A stretch of DNA of 64,000 nt from Myxococcales bacterium (GCA_020846875.1 JADLDB010000055.1:1-64000); one strand, 5' to 3'. Positions 28,570-38,189 are shown, counted from the first letter of the stretch. Translations and numbers: made by a program. Notes: generated by a model from the letters alone, not told the origin.

Positions 28570-29615
28570 AGGCCCGGAGCGTGAGCATCTACGGAGCGCT
28601 GGCGGTGGTGGGGCTCTCGGCCGCGTACCTCACCTGGCAGCGACCGAAGGAGACGGTGAAGGCGGATCAGGTCACCGTGCTGGAGGCGACGAAGCAGTCG
28701 CTGGAGCAGGTCCACTTCGACGACGGCACTCGCTTCGTCGACGTGGCCCGCCGCGCCGGAGACGGCCGGCTGTGGGTGACCCTGGGCTACCTCGAGGGCA
28801 AGCGGCCGGTGGTGGACGCAGGCCTCTCGGTGGAGGTCCTGGACGGCGGCGCCCCCGACGGCGGCGCGCTGCCCGTCACGGTGAAGACGCCCGAGCCTCC
28901 GCCCAACCGCACCACCCGGGCCAACGAGCGCGGCGACACCCTGTGGGGCCGCTTCACCCCCTTCGTCGGCACCCGCGCGCTGGGCGTCCTGCCCGACGCC
29001 AAGCTGGACGAGCTGGGCCTGGTCAACTCCGGCCGGACGCTCGAGCTGACCATCGCGGGGGCCACCCGCCGCCTCGTGGCCTCGAAGCCGGTGTCCGGCA
29101 TCATCGGCAGCTATGTGATGGACGAGAAGACGAAGGAGGTCTTCCTGCTGCCCTCGACCGTCTTCAGCGAGCTCGACCCTTCCTCCACCCTGCTCGTCGA
29201 TCGCCGGCTCCACACCTTCAAGCAGAGCGAGTTCGACGCCTTCACCGTGAAGCTGGGCGCGACGTCGGGCGACTTCGTGCAGACCGGCGCCGACGTCCCC
29301 GTCACCGCGAAGGTGGCGAAGAAGGCCAGCCCCGACAAGCCCGACGAGATGGCGAAGAACTGGCACGACAAGATCTGGAACCGGCTGATCGTCACCGAGG
29401 TGCTGGGCGAGGGCGAGGTGCCGAAGGTGGGCGAGCCGAAGCCCGCCCTGCGCATCGACTACTCGCTGCGCGGCGCCGCGAAGGGCTGGCTGGAGGTGGG
29501 CACGGATCCCGCCGGGGGCACCTGGGCCCGCAGCGAGAACACCGCCACTTGGGTGTTGATCCACCAGGGCGCAGAGGAGCTGGTGCTGGAGGCGAAGAAG
29601 ATCATCGCCCCGTGA
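28566..29615 (+). CDS. DUF4340 domain-containing protein
   Basis: Envelope protein of 349 aa starting at GTG. It has one N-terminal membrane anchor ([17 protein letters not shown]), then a large extracytoplasmic domain of strand-rich character. [14 protein letters not shown] followed by a Leu-rich strand is typical of DUF4340, a family repeatedly found beside Gldg-type ABC systems. It is the last gene of the four-gene unit. Its last 14 bases overlap the 3' end of the convergent histidine kinase gene. Confidence 0.85.
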   Translation: MKARSVSIYGALAVVGLSAAYLTWQRPKETVKADQVTVLEATKQSLEQVHFDDGTRFVDVARRAGDGRLWVTLGYLEGKRPVVDAGLSVEVLDGGAPDGGALPVTVKTPEPPPNRTTRANERGDTLWGRFTPFVGTRALGVLPDAKLDELGLVNSGRTLELTIAGATRRLVASKPVSGIIGSYVMDEKTKEVFLLPSTVFSELDPSSTLLVDRRLHTFKQSEFDAFTVKLGATSGDFVQTGADVPVTAKVAKKASPDKPDEMAKNWHDKIWNRLIVTEVLGEGEVPKVGEPKPALRIDYSLRGAAKGWLEVGTDPAGGTWARSENTATWVLIHQGAEELVLEAKKIIAP

Positions 29616-31422
29616 GGCCGCCGCCCGCCTTCGCCAGCAATATTTCTCTCGACGGCGTGGCCCTGGGGATCCGGATCACGAAGGTGGCGCCCTTCCCCGG
29701 CTCGCTGTCCAGGCGGATGTTCCCGCGGTGCCCTTCGATGATGCTGCGGCTGACGGACAGCCCCAGGCCCGTGCCCTGGCCGCGCCGCTTGGTGGTGAAG
29801 AAGGGCTTGAAGAGCTGCCCTCGCACGTCCTCGGGGATGCCCGGCCCCGAGTCCGCCACGCGGATCTCCACCGAGCCGTTCTCTAAAGCGGTGGTCGTCA
29901 CCTTGAGCTGCTTGGTGGGCGAGTTCTCCATCGCCTGACCGGCGTTGAGCATCAGGTTGAGCAACACCTGGCGCAGTTGGTTGGAGTTGCCCTTGATGGG
30001 CGGCAGCTCCTCGGCCAGCGCCGACTCCACCTTCACGCCCTGCATCTGCAGTTGGTGGCGGCACAGCTGCAGCGAACCGTTCACCACCTCGTTGACGCCG
30101 AGCAGCTCCAGCTCCATCTCCGGCGGGCGGCTGAACTCGAGCAGGCTCTGGAGGATCTTGTTGGCGCGGAAGGCGTCCTGCTCGATCAGCTTGAAGTACT
30201 CGTGCAGCTCGGCCAGGTCCTTCGACTCCAGGCCCAGCTGGGAGAAGCCGACGATCCCCACCATCGGGTTCTTCACCTCGTGCGCCACGCTGGCGGCCAG
30301 TTCGCCCACCGCAGACAGCTTCTCGGACTGCACCAGTTGGCTGTGCGTGCGCTGGATCTCATCGGCGCGCCGCACCAACTCCTGGCTCATGTTGTTGAAG
30401 GCCTGGCCTACGGCGCGGATCTCCGCCGGGCCGTCCACCGCCACCGCCACGCCGTACTCACCGGCGGACACCACCGCCATCTGCTTCTGCAGCTTGAGCA
30501 GCGGGCGGGTGAGCCTGCGGCCCATCGCCACCGCCAGCGCCAGGGCGATGCCCACCACCCCCACCGCGAAGAGCAGCGAGCGCCGCGTCAGCTCCCGCGT
30601 CGCCTTGAAGACCTCGTCGCGGGGCACCTCCACCACCACCGCGCCGCCACCCGCCTCCACCCGCGCCCACGCCGCCAGCCGCTCCTGGCCGTCGCTGGCG
30701 TACTCCTCCGCGCCGCGCGACCCCTTCCCGCCCAGCGCGTTCTTCACCACCGGCAGCGCCGAGAGGTCCTCGTGGTTGATCACCCGCGCGGCGTCGGGGT
30801 GCGCCAGCACCCGCCCCAGGGCGTCCACCAGAAACACCCGGTACACCTGGCTGGTCGACACCGTGGACAGCAGCCACTCGGGGCGCAGGTCGGCGATCAC
30901 CACCGCCTTGCCGTCGGCGGTCGCGGTGGACAGGCGGACCAGGGCGAGATCGGGCGCGAGGCTGGCGTTCTGCAGCACCACTCCCGCCTGGGCCACCGCG
31001 TCCAACGGAGGAGGCGCCCGCTTGCGCGCCTCCGTCAAGTCATCGGCCGTCAGGTTGAGCGCCGCCAGCCGCGCTTGATCGACGAAGAGGAAGGTGCGCT
31101 CGTAGCCACCCTCACCCCGGCGGAACACCTCCAGCGACAACACCGCCTCGTCGGCGGTGAAGAGCGAGCGCGCCCGCTTCTCCGCCTCGCCGGGCGTCGC
31201 CTCGTATTCCTGGCCGAAGTAGCGCAGCTTGTCGGCGATGCCCTGCACCGTGCGGCTGATCTGCTCGGCCACGGTGCCGGCCACCAGGGCGTTGACGTCG
31301 TAGACGCTCGCCTCCTTGTCGGAGGTGACGATCCGCGTGGCCAGGGCCAGGTACACGCCCATCGCCGCCAACAGGACGAGGCCGACCAGCGCCACCACCT
31401 GTGCCCGAATGCTCCAGCGCAC
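29602..31422 (-). CDS. Sensor histidine kinase with extracytoplasmic Cache-type domain
   Basis: Membrane kinase of 606 aa starting at GTG. One helix lies near residues 8-28 and a second near 290-310, with a ~260-residue Cache-like sensor between. HAMP, a short coiled coil and HisKA follow. The phospho-acceptor is His381 in SVAHEVKNP. The ATP-binding domain shows [16 protein letters not shown] and GTGLGLSVS, so the core is complete and NtrB-like. It is the last gene of the receiver-receiver-FecR-FnIII/barrel-kinase operon, starting 2 bases after the FnIII gene. Its partners are probably the two receivers of that operon. Confidence 0.92.
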   Translation of the reverse strand: MRWSIRAQVVALVGLVLLAAMGVYLALATRIVTSDKEASVYDVNALVAGTVAEQISRTVQGIADKLRYFGQEYEATPGEAEKRARSLFTADEAVLSLEVFRRGEGGYERTFLFVDQARLAALNLTADDLTEARKRAPPPLDAVAQAGVVLQNASLAPDLALVRLSTATADGKAVVIADLRPEWLLSTVSTSQVYRVFLVDALGRVLAHPDAARVINHEDLSALPVVKNALGGKGSRGAEEYASDGQERLAAWARVEAGGGAVVVEVPRDEVFKATRELTRRSLLFAVGVVGIALALAVAMGRRLTRPLLKLQKQMAVVSAGEYGVAVAVDGPAEIRAVGQAFNNMSQELVRRADEIQRTHSQLVQSEKLSAVGELAASVAHEVKNPMVGIVGFSQLGLESKDLAELHEYFKLIEQDAFRANKILQSLLEFSRPPEMELELLGVNEVVNGSLQLCRHQLQMQGVKVESALAEELPPIKGNSNQLRQVLLNLMLNAGQAMENSPTKQLKVTTTALENGSVEIRVADSGPGIPEDVRGQLFKPFFTTKRRGQGTGLGLSVSRSIIEGHRGNIRLDSEPGKGATFVIRIPRATPSREILLAKAGGGLTGR

Positions 31423-31424
31423 CG

Positions 31425-33524
31425 CTAGCGCCCTCCCAGCAGGTCGACAGCGTAGCCCACGCGAATTCCGACGCCCCCTGCATTCAGCCGGAAGGTGGCC
31501 GTCTCGAAGCGCGCCCAGGCGTAGCCCAGCTCCACCTCCACCCGGCCCGGCCCCAGCCGGCGCCCCACGCCCGCCACCAGCTCCAGCCCCGGCGCCGCCG
31601 CGGTGCTGCGCGCCCCGTCCACCACGAAGGTGCCCAACTGCAGGCCCGGCCCCAGCGCGCCCCGCAGCACGTACGCGCCCACCGGCTGGTGCCAGCCCAC
31701 CATCAGCGCGAGCGGAAACAGCCACCCGCTGCCCGCCACCGTCAGCGGGCCCACCGGCACCTGCGAGGAGGTGGCGTAGAAGCCGCCGCGCAGCTCCAGG
31801 GCAAGCCGCCGCTTCAGCACCGGCAGCTTCCAGGCGACGGACACCACGCCCGTCGGGGAGGCCACCGCCCCGCCGCTGAAGAGCCCTCCGGCGAAGGCCC
31901 CGACGACGAGCGGCGCCGGCTGAGGAGGCCGCAGGGGCCACTCGGCGCGAAAGGCATGCTCCTCCAGCGACAGCGTGTCGTCTCCTTCCGCGGGGGGCGT
32001 CCACTGCGCCACCCACTGGCCGCTGCGCGCCTCCACCGGCCCTAGCTGGCCGGACGAGACGCGCAGCTTCGGCTCGGCGCGCTCGATGAGGTGGCCTGCG
32101 GAGTCGCGCAGCGTGACACGCACCTCGAGCCCCACCAGGGACAGGTCGGCGCGGGCCACCTCCGGCAGCCCCACGTGGAAGTGCCGCGGCGCGCTCCACG
32201 GCGACACGCCGTCCCCGCCCAGCGCCCGCAGCTTCACCTGGTGGGCACCCTCCGCCAGGGCCTCCGGCCTGAAGGGCGGGCTTCCCACTTCCGTCACCTT
32301 CGCCTCGTCGACCTGCACCTCGTAGCGGAGCGCGCCCGGGACGGCGCCCCAGGACAGCTCGACGTCCACCGCGCCCTCGAAGACCTGCCCTTCACGCGGC
32401 GCCTCGAGGACGGGCGCGGGGAGGACGACGGGCAGTCCCCGCTCGAAGGGCCGGGGCGCGCTGGCCGCCGAGGTGTGTCCCTGGGCGTCCTTCGCCGTCA
32501 CCTGCCAGGTGTAGCGGCCGGGCGAGAGTTCCGGCGTGCGCCAGGTCGTCACCCCGACGACGGCGGACGAGCGCGGCGTGCCCGTCCCTTCCCCAGAGGA
32601 CAGCTCGACCCGGTACGCCGTCGCGGAGGGCACCGGGGACCAGGACAAGTCCGCCACGCGCCCGGACCACGACTCCCCTCTCGCCTGCGGCGTGGCGAGG
32701 CGAACGCGGAACGTCTGCTCCGCGCTGAACTCACCGGTGCGGCCAGCGCCGTCCACCGCCGCCACCTTCCACCGGTACTCGCCGGCGGTGCCCGTCTTGA
32801 AGGCCAGCGTGGGCTGCGTGGAGGGAATGGAGACGCGCTCCTTCCCGTCGTGCGTCGCCTCCACCACCCAGCGCGCCGCGCAGGCCACCTGCCCCCAGCC
32901 CAGCGTCACCTGCTGCGTCCCCAGCACCACGTCGCCCACCGGCCTTGGCTTCGGCGCCGCCAGGCGGACCTGCACGCTGCGCGCGGGGCCCGGCCCGGCC
33001 GCCCGCCCCTTCACGTCCACCGCCTTCGCGCGCCACCACCAGGTGCCGGGGGACAGGTCGCTCACCGTGAAGGCCGGCGTGGCCCCGCTGAGCACCCGCG
33101 GCCGCGCGAAGTCCTGCGTCGCCGAGAGCTCCAGCACGTACTCCTTCACCAGCGCGTTGGCGCCGAGCTCGAAGGTCACCGCCCCGCCGCACGTCACCAC
33201 CGCGCCTTCGTCCGGCTGGAGCAGCGCGGGCACCGCCGAGTCCACGGCGATCGCCTGGGCCGGGCTCCACTCGCTGGGGCGGCCTTCCGCGTCGAAGCTG
33301 CGCACCCGGTACCAGTGCGTAGCAGCCGGCAGCTCCTCCCACCGGTAGCCGGGCGTCTTCGTCTGCGTCTGCAGCACCACCTCGACAAAGGACGGATCCT
33401 TCGCGATCTGCAGCTCGTAGGCCTTCGCGCCGGGCACCTCCTTCCAGCGCAGGACGATCCGCGCGGACTGGGCCCACGCCGCCACGGACAGCGCCACCAC
33501 CAGCCACGGGGCCGCCGCCCTCAG
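31425..33524 (-). CDS. Exported FnIII-repeat protein with C-terminal beta-barrel; probable CTG start
   Basis: Protein of ~699 aa. At least five fibronectin-III-like repeats (about residues 20-420) carry W-x-x-V-P-G-A and YRWRVRA-type strands. A linker domain follows, and the last ~170 residues look like an outer-membrane beta-barrel of alternating strands ending in GIRVGYAVDLLGGR. The first standard in-frame start, GTG at 33500, leaves only a truncated signal. CTG at 33524 gives a full signal peptide (MRAAAPWLVVALSVAAWAQ), overlaps the FecR stop as CTGA, and lies 4 bases after GAGGTGA, so I prefer it. No frameshift is needed. Confidence 0.75.
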   Translation of the reverse strand: MRAAAPWLVVALSVAAWAQSARIVLRWKEVPGAKAYELQIAKDPSFVEVVLQTQTKTPGYRWEELPAATHWYRVRSFDAEGRPSEWSPAQAIAVDSAVPALLQPDEGAVVTCGGAVTFELGANALVKEYVLELSATQDFARPRVLSGATPAFTVSDLSPGTWWWRAKAVDVKGRAAGPGPARSVQVRLAAPKPRPVGDVVLGTQQVTLGWGQVACAARWVVEATHDGKERVSIPSTQPTLAFKTGTAGEYRWKVAAVDGAGRTGEFSAEQTFRVRLATPQARGESWSGRVADLSWSPVPSATAYRVELSSGEGTGTPRSSAVVGVTTWRTPELSPGRYTWQVTAKDAQGHTSAASAPRPFERGLPVVLPAPVLEAPREGQVFEGAVDVELSWGAVPGALRYEVQVDEAKVTEVGSPPFRPEALAEGAHQVKLRALGGDGVSPWSAPRHFHVGLPEVARADLSLVGLEVRVTLRDSAGHLIERAEPKLRVSSGQLGPVEARSGQWVAQWTPPAEGDDTLSLEEHAFRAEWPLRPPQPAPLVVGAFAGGLFSGGAVASPTGVVSVAWKLPVLKRRLALELRGGFYATSSQVPVGPLTVAGSGWLFPLALMVGWHQPVGAYVLRGALGPGLQLGTFVVDGARSTAAAPGLELVAGVGRRLGPGRVEVELGYAWARFETATFRLNAGGVGIRVGYAVDLLGGR

Positions 33525-34741
33525 GGAGTCACCTCGATCTGCGGGGTGAGCAGCTCGGGCGCCGCGGGGATGCCCTTGTGGATGAGGCGGAACTTCGAGG
33601 GCTCCGAGGGCCTCCCGGGCTCACCGTCGTCGCGCTCGGCGCGCACGCGCCAGTACCAGGAGCCCTCTTCCAAAGACACCGTGAGCCGGGCGGAGCTGCC
33701 CTTCACCACCTCGGCCTGGGTGATGGGCTCGAACCCCCGCGAGGGCGACAGCTCCACCAGGAAGCGCGTCACCCCCGGCAGCGGGGTCCACGAGAAGGCC
33801 AGCTGCGTCCCCTTCGGAGCCAGCACCACCTCACCTGCCCGGGGGAACATGGTGGAAGGGGCGACGTCTTCCACGAGGCTGAAGCGCCGGGCCTCGGAAA
33901 CCGCGTTGCCGCGCTCGTCGACGACGCGCCACCAACTGATGCCGGGCCGGGGGCCTCGCAGCACGAAGCGCCCTTCGGCGGCGGGCTCGTCCACCTCCAC
34001 GAAGGCGAAGAGGCGATCGCGCGCCACCTGCAGCCGCGCGCCTTCGGGCACGCTGCCCTGCCACGCCAGGGTGAGCTCCTCCGGGCTGCCCTGGAAGAAG
34101 TGCCTGAAGCGCGCCTCTGGGGAGGTGAGCGACACCGGCCACGCCGCCAGGGCGCGCGAGCCTTCCTGGCCCGCCGACGCGCGCTGCCCCGACGCCACCT
34201 TCACCTCGGCGCCCTGCTGGGAGGTCACCTTCGCCTGCCCCTGCCTCACCGCCACCTCGAGCTCGGAGCCGGTCAGCTCGACGCGGGCTTCGCTGGAGGG
34301 ATCGAGCCGCGCCTCGCCCACCGGGGTGGACAAGAGGAGCCCCGCGTCGCCCGCGCGCCCGGACAGCGATCCCTGGCGCAGCGTCACCGCCCGCCGGCCG
34401 CCGCGGGGAGGCTCCACCACCACCAGCGAGCGCTCGTCCAGCGCCAGCTCCGTCCCGTCGACGAAGCGCAGGGTGGCCTCCGCCCCGGGCGGCACGAAGA
34501 CGGCGTCACCGTCGTGCACGTCCATGCCGTCAGACAGGCCACGCCACAGCAGCGTGGCGCCCGGGCGCAGCTTGCTGCCGCCGGCGGCGGACGCGACGTG
34601 GGCCACGGTGGGGCTCTGCGTGGAAGGCTCGTCCCCGGTGGAGGTGAGCGCCAGCCCCAGAGTCACCGCGGCCACCAGCAACCCGCCCACGGCCAGCGCC
34701 ACGTCCTTCGTCAGCGCGGCCTCGGCGACGGCGCTGGCCAT
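33521..34741 (-). CDS. FecR-domain membrane protein with FnIII-like repeats
   Basis: Protein of 406 aa. One transmembrane helix (about 12-32, VALAVGGLLVAAVTLGLAL) is followed by an extracytoplasmic FecR domain (about 45-200, with ATLRFVDGTELALDERSLVVVE). Two FnIII-like repeats follow (LAWQGSVPEGARLQVARD and FSWTPLPGVTRFLVELS). FecR domains usually pair with ECF sigma factors as periplasmic sensors; here there is no sigma-factor region and no sigma gene nearby. It sits between two receivers and an FnIII/barrel protein in the operon. Confidence 0.85.
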   Translation of the reverse strand: MASAVAEAALTKDVALAVGGLLVAAVTLGLALTSTGDEPSTQSPTVAHVASAAGGSKLRPGATLLWRGLSDGMDVHDGDAVFVPPGAEATLRFVDGTELALDERSLVVVEPPRGGRRAVTLRQGSLSGRAGDAGLLLSTPVGEARLDPSSEARVELTGSELEVAVRQGQAKVTSQQGAEVKVASGQRASAGQEGSRALAAWPVSLTSPEARFRHFFQGSPEELTLAWQGSVPEGARLQVARDRLFAFVEVDEPAAEGRFVLRGPRPGISWWRVVDERGNAVSEARRFSLVEDVAPSTMFPRAGEVVLAPKGTQLAFSWTPLPGVTRFLVELSPSRGFEPITQAEVVKGSSARLTVSLEEGSWYWRVRAERDDGEPGRPSEPSKFRLIHKGIPAAPELLTPQIEVTP

Positions 34742-34743
34742 GG

Positions 34744-35187
34744 CTACTCCCGCCGGTTCCGGCGAAGGGGGGAAATCTCTGCCACCACCGCCGCCACCCG
34801 CTCGCGCAATTCGGCCAGCCGGGCGGGGGAACGGGGCGCCAGCGCGGCCTGCACCGCTTCTTCCACCGCCGCGAGATCCTTGAAGGGCTTGGCCAGCACC
34901 GCGTCGGGGCGCTCGTCTCCCAGCACGAAGGGCTCGGGGTGGGCTGTCACCAACACCACCGGGAGGCCGGGGTGGAGCCGCCGCGCCTCGGCCATCACCT
35001 CGAGGCCGCCCAGCCGGGGGAGCAGCTTGTCCACCACCAGGCAGCCCACCGGGCCGGCCTTCAGCGCCTCGAGCCCTGCCTCGCCGGTGGTGGCGGTCAG
35101 CACGTCGTAGCCGGCGCGCACCAGTACCTTGCCCAGCAGGCTGCAGACCTCGGCGTCGTCGTCGACGATCAACACGCGGGTGCTCAC
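34744..35187 (-). CDS. Single-domain response regulator (second receiver)
   Basis: Cytoplasmic receiver of 147 aa with the acidic pocket VDDDAEV, phospho-acceptor Asp53 (CLVVDKLLP) and Lys100 (VLAKPF). A ~40-residue helical C-terminal tail replaces an output domain. Such stand-alone receivers act in phosphorelays or on partner proteins. It overlaps the upstream receiver gene by 4 bases (GTGA) and ends 2 bases before the FecR-type gene. Confidence 0.92.
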   Translation of the reverse strand: MSTRVLIVDDDAEVCSLLGKVLVRAGYDVLTATTGEAGLEALKAGPVGCLVVDKLLPRLGGLEVMAEARRLHPGLPVVLVTAHPEPFVLGDERPDAVLAKPFKDLAAVEEAVQAALAPRSPARLAELRERVAAVVAEISPLRRNRRE

Positions 35188-35585
35188 GGGCTCACCCCCG
35201 GCTTGCCAGCCAGCGCCGCCTCACACACCGAGAGGATGTCGTGCACCCCGAAGGGCTTGGTGACGTAGGCGTGGACGCCCAGCTCCTGCGCGTGGCTCTT
35301 CGTCTCGGCGGTGGGGAAGCCGGTCATCAGCACCACCTGCAGCCCGGGGTTCGACTCGCGCGCGCGGCGCAGCAGCTCCAGCCCGTCGACGTCCGGCAGG
35401 TTCTTGTCGGTGAGGAGCAGATCGATGCCACCGGTGGCCAGCGCCGCGAGCCCGTCGGCGGCGTTGTCGGTGAGCTGGACCTGGTGCCCGGCGCGGGTCA
35501 GCACGCGCTCCAGCAGCAGGCGCGCCGAGCGATCGTCGTCGATGACGAGGATCCGCCCCTTCCGGCTGGTAGAGACCTCGGCCAT
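35184..35585 (-). CDS. Single-domain response regulator (first receiver)
   Basis: Receiver of 133 aa with acidic pocket IDDDRS, phospho-acceptor Asp60 (LLLTDKNLP) and Lys110 (YVTKPF). No output domain. ATG at 35585 is chosen because it gives a normal N-terminus and the longer frame adds a non-conserved leader. It is the first gene of the five-gene minus-strand operon, so the operon promoter should lie in 35586-35664, facing the DNA glycosylase gene. Confidence 0.92.
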   Translation of the reverse strand: MAEVSTSRKGRILVIDDDRSARLLLERVLTRAGHQVQLTDNAADGLAALATGGIDLLLTDKNLPDVDGLELLRRARESNPGLQVVLMTGFPTAETKSHAQELGVHAYVTKPFGVHDILSVCEAALAGKPGVSP

Positions 35586-35664
35586 GGTCGCGGCCGGAGC
35601 ATAGACGAGGGCTCCCTTTGGCGCTCGGGTCGTCAGACCACCGCTGCTACAGTCCAAAGGCGCC

Positions 35665-36297
35665 GTGAGCCTCGCCGCCTTCCGCCGTCAACTGCGTCAC
35701 GCCGAGCAGGCGCTGGGGAAGGCCGACCCGGTGCTCTCGCGCATCATCGCGAGGGCCGCGCCCTGCGACCTCGAGAAGAAGCCTTTCCAGCCCTACGAGG
35801 CGCTGCTCACCTCCATCGCCCACCAGCAGCTCAACGGCCGCGCCGCGCAGACCATCGTGGCGCGGGTGAAGACGCGGCTGGGCGAGGGGCGCTGGCCCAG
35901 GCCCGAGAAGCTGGTGCGGCTCAGGGTGGCCTCGCTGCGCGCGTGCGGGCTGTCGGAGGCGAAGGCGAAGGCGTTTCAGGACGTGGCCCGCAAGACGCTG
36001 GACGGCACCGTGCCCCAGGCGCGCGCGCTGCGCGGCCTGGACGACGAGGCGATCATCGAGCGCCTCACGAAAGTGCGGGGCATTGGCCGCTGGTCGGTGG
36101 AGATGATGCTGATGTTCCACCTCGGCCGCCTCGACGTGCTGCCGGTAGACGACTTCGGGGTGCGCAAGGGCTTCACCCTGGGCTGGGGCTACGAGGAGCT
36201 GGTGAAGCCGAAGGTGCTGCTCGCGTACGGCGAGCGCTGGCGGCCATACCGCACCGTGGCGAGCTGGTTCCTCTGGCGGGTGGTGGACGGGAAGTAG
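35665..36297 (+). CDS. DNA-3-methyladenine glycosylase, AlkA-like (HhH-GPD)
   Basis: Base-excision repair glycosylase of 210 aa that removes alkylated purines. The helix-hairpin-helix is in LTKVRGIGRWSVEMML, and the GPD-loop catalytic Asp follows in LPVDDFGVRKG. It lacks the N-terminal AlkA domain of the E. coli enzyme and matches the short bacterial form. The start is GTG, preceded by AAAGG and a TACAGT -10-like element at 35648. It is divergent from the receiver operon. Confidence 0.9.
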   Translation: MSLAAFRRQLRHAEQALGKADPVLSRIIARAAPCDLEKKPFQPYEALLTSIAHQQLNGRAAQTIVARVKTRLGEGRWPRPEKLVRLRVASLRACGLSEAKAKAFQDVARKTLDGTVPQARALRGLDDEAIIERLTKVRGIGRWSVEMMLMFHLGRLDVLPVDDFGVRKGFTLGWGYEELVKPKVLLAYGERWRPYRTVASWFLWRVVDGK

Positions 36298-36384
36298 CCA
36301 CACCCGGGGATTGCGCTTGGCGATCGGCGCGGCTCGGGTACGGTGCGCCGCCGTTCCACCCGTCGCGCCCTGGAGCCTCACCAC

Positions 36385-36903
36385 ATGTCGATCGTCCGCA
36401 CCGTCGCGCTGAGCACCGCCCTCGCCCTCCCCGCCTTTGCCCAGGCCCCTGCGCCGGCCAAGGCCCCGGCCCCCGCCGCGCCGGCCAAGGCCCCCGAGGC
36501 GAAGCCGGCCGCCGCCGCCAAGCCCACCCTGCGCGAGCGGATCAAGACCGAGAAGAAGGCCGTCGTCCTGGCCAACCTGGGCCTCACCGAGGACGAGGCG
36601 AAGAAGTTCGACCCCGTCTACGAGGCGTACCAGAAGGACCTCACCGGCCTGGCGGACCGGACGCTGAAGGTCATCGAGGAGTTCGGGAAGAGCTTCGACG
36701 CGATGGACGACAAGACGGCGAAGAAGCTGCTGGATGAAGCCGTCGCCATCGAGGCGGATCGTGCCAAGCTGATGAAGACGTACCTGGCGAAGTTCCGCAA
36801 GGCGGTGCCGGAGAAGAAGGTCGCGCGCTACTACCAGATCGAGAACAAGCTGCGCGCCATCGTCACGGCCGAGCTGGCCGACGCGATCCCCCTGGCGGAG
36901 TGA
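36385..36903 (+). CDS. Hypothetical periplasmic helical protein
   Basis: Protein of 172 aa with a signal peptide (IVRTVALSTALALPAFAQ), then an Ala/Pro/Lys-rich linker repeating APAKAP. The C-terminal two-thirds is a charged helical domain (LTEDEAKKFDPVYEAYQKDL and so on). The pattern recalls Spy/CpxP-like periplasmic helical proteins but lacks a clear LTxxQ motif, so the family is not assigned. It ends 8 bases before the convergent PAP2-type gene. Confidence 0.7.
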   Translation: MSIVRTVALSTALALPAFAQAPAPAKAPAPAAPAKAPEAKPAAAAKPTLRERIKTEKKAVVLANLGLTEDEAKKFDPVYEAYQKDLTGLADRTLKVIEEFGKSFDAMDDKTAKKLLDEAVAIEADRAKLMKTYLAKFRKAVPEKKVARYYQIENKLRAIVTAELADAIPLAE

Positions 36904-36910
36904 GCCGTCT

Positions 36911-37627
36911 TCAAGCGCGCGCGGGGGGAGCCGCAGCACCCAGCTTCCCCTCGCGCAGCGCGAACACCGCCAGCGTCACCGCGTACGCACCGATCACGTC
37001 GATGGTGTAGTGCAGGTGCGCGAGGAAGACGCTGGCCACCACCAGCAGGTGCGCCACCAGCATCGGCGCGCGCAGCCTCGGGTAGCGCCACACGTAGAGG
37101 AGCAGCAGCAGCGTGGTGGCGGTGTGCCCGGAGAAGAACAGATCCTTGGTGAGGTAGACGCGCGCGCCGCCGTCGGGGGCGAAGAAGCCCAGGGGCGTGC
37201 CCAACTCGAGGAAGGCGCGCCAGCGGGCCGCGCCGTCCATCCCCGCGTGGGTGTCCACGCCGCTCACCGGTCCCAAGCCCGTCGCGACGATGCACAGCCC
37301 GCGGATGAGCGCCAGGCCGCCCGCCGTCCACATGTAGCGGATGAAGCGCTCCGCGTCGGCGGCCAGAAGCGCCAGCGCGATGGGCACGTACGCGGCGATC
37401 CACAGCAGGTAGTTGTTCCGGTCGATCCACGGCACGTACGGCACCTGCGCCAGCACCGCGTCGGGCAGGGTGGGCGCCGGCCGGGCCTCGGCCCACAGCG
37501 CCAGCCACACCATCACCCCGTAGCAGGCGAGGCGGAAGAGGAGGGACGCGCCGATCCTCGTCCACAGGAGCGCCGTCCACTTCGACGGGGCGGCGGGCAC
37601 GACCTCGGCGGGCGCGGCGGAGTCCAT
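36911..37627 (-). CDS. PAP2-superfamily membrane protein, sphingomyelin-synthase-like
   Basis: Integral membrane protein of 238 aa with about six helices. The phosphatase/transferase motifs are those of the sphingomyelin-synthase branch of the PAP2 superfamily: LFFSGHTATTLLL (His-bearing) and LHYTIDVIGAYAVT (His and Asp). In eukaryotes this branch moves phosphocholine or phosphoethanolamine head groups to ceramide; bacterial substrates are unknown. It lies 34 bases downstream of ahpD on the same strand, but the two have no obvious common role. Confidence 0.78.
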   Translation of the reverse strand: MDSAAPAEVVPAAPSKWTALLWTRIGASLLFRLACYGVMVWLALWAEARPAPTLPDAVLAQVPYVPWIDRNNYLLWIAAYVPIALALLAADAERFIRYMWTAGGLALIRGLCIVATGLGPVSGVDTHAGMDGAARWRAFLELGTPLGFFAPDGGARVYLTKDLFFSGHTATTLLLLLYVWRYPRLRAPMLVAHLLVVASVFLAHLHYTIDVIGAYAVTLAVFALREGKLGAAAPPARA

Positions 37628-37661
37628 TGCTGCTCGCGCGCCTTAGCAGATGAGCCGGCCT

Positions 37662-38189
37662 TCAGGGCACCGTGGCCAGCGCCACCGCCGCCGCGTTGAT
37701 GGTGGCGGCGATGCGCACCGCGTCGTGCACCTGGCCCACCGCCAGCCCACCTTCGAGCACCACGCGCTCGTGCGACTGCACGCACGACTGGCAGTTGCCG
37801 ATCGCCGACACCGCCATGCAGAACAGCTCGAAGTCCTGCTTGCTGCCCGCGGTCTGGTTGGTGCGCAGCATGCGCAGGCGCGCCGGGAGCTGGGAGTACT
37901 CCTCCTTCCCGATGATGTGCCGGAAGCGGTAGTAGACGTTGTTCATCCCCATCAGGATGGCGGCGGCCTTCGCGTCGTCCAGGGTGCCGTCCTCCACGCC
38001 CGCGGCCTTCGCGTCCTCGAGGATCGCAAGGCTGAGCTGCTTGTCCTTCGTCGCGTACGCACACGCCAGCGCCGTGCCCCAGGCCTGCCCCTTCGACAGC
38101 TCGGTCTGCGACAGCACGTTCTGCAGGTTGATCTTGATGTCGCGCGCGGCGTCGGGGAGCTGCTCGCGCAGGGCGTTGAGGCGATCCAT
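37662..38189 (-). CDS. ahpD: Alkyl hydroperoxidase AhpD (carboxymuconolactone-decarboxylase family)
   Basis: Reductase partner for AhpC, 175 aa, cytoplasmic and helical. The redox motif CQSCVQSH (Cys-x-x-Cys with nearby His) near residue 130 is that of AhpD. The length matches the well-known mycobacterial protein (~177 aa). ATG at 38189 is chosen: AAAGGA lies 8 bases upstream and the open extension is not conserved-looking. It follows ahpC by 102 bases on the same strand, giving perR-ahpC-ahpD. Confidence 0.93.
   Translation of the reverse strand: MDRLNALREQLPDAARDIKINLQNVLSQTELSKGQAWGTALACAYATKDKQLSLAILEDAKAAGVEDGTLDDAKAAAILMGMNNVYYRFRHIIGKEEYSQLPARLRMLRTNQTAGSKQDFELFCMAVSAIGNCQSCVQSHERVVLEGGLAVGQVHDAVRIAATINAAAVALATVP

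Noticed and set aside
33521-34741. FecR anti-sigma factor with an ECF sigma partner
   Set aside because: No sigma-70 region 2/4 gene lies in or beside the operon, and the FecR protein has no N-terminal cytoplasmic anti-sigma part beyond a short tail.
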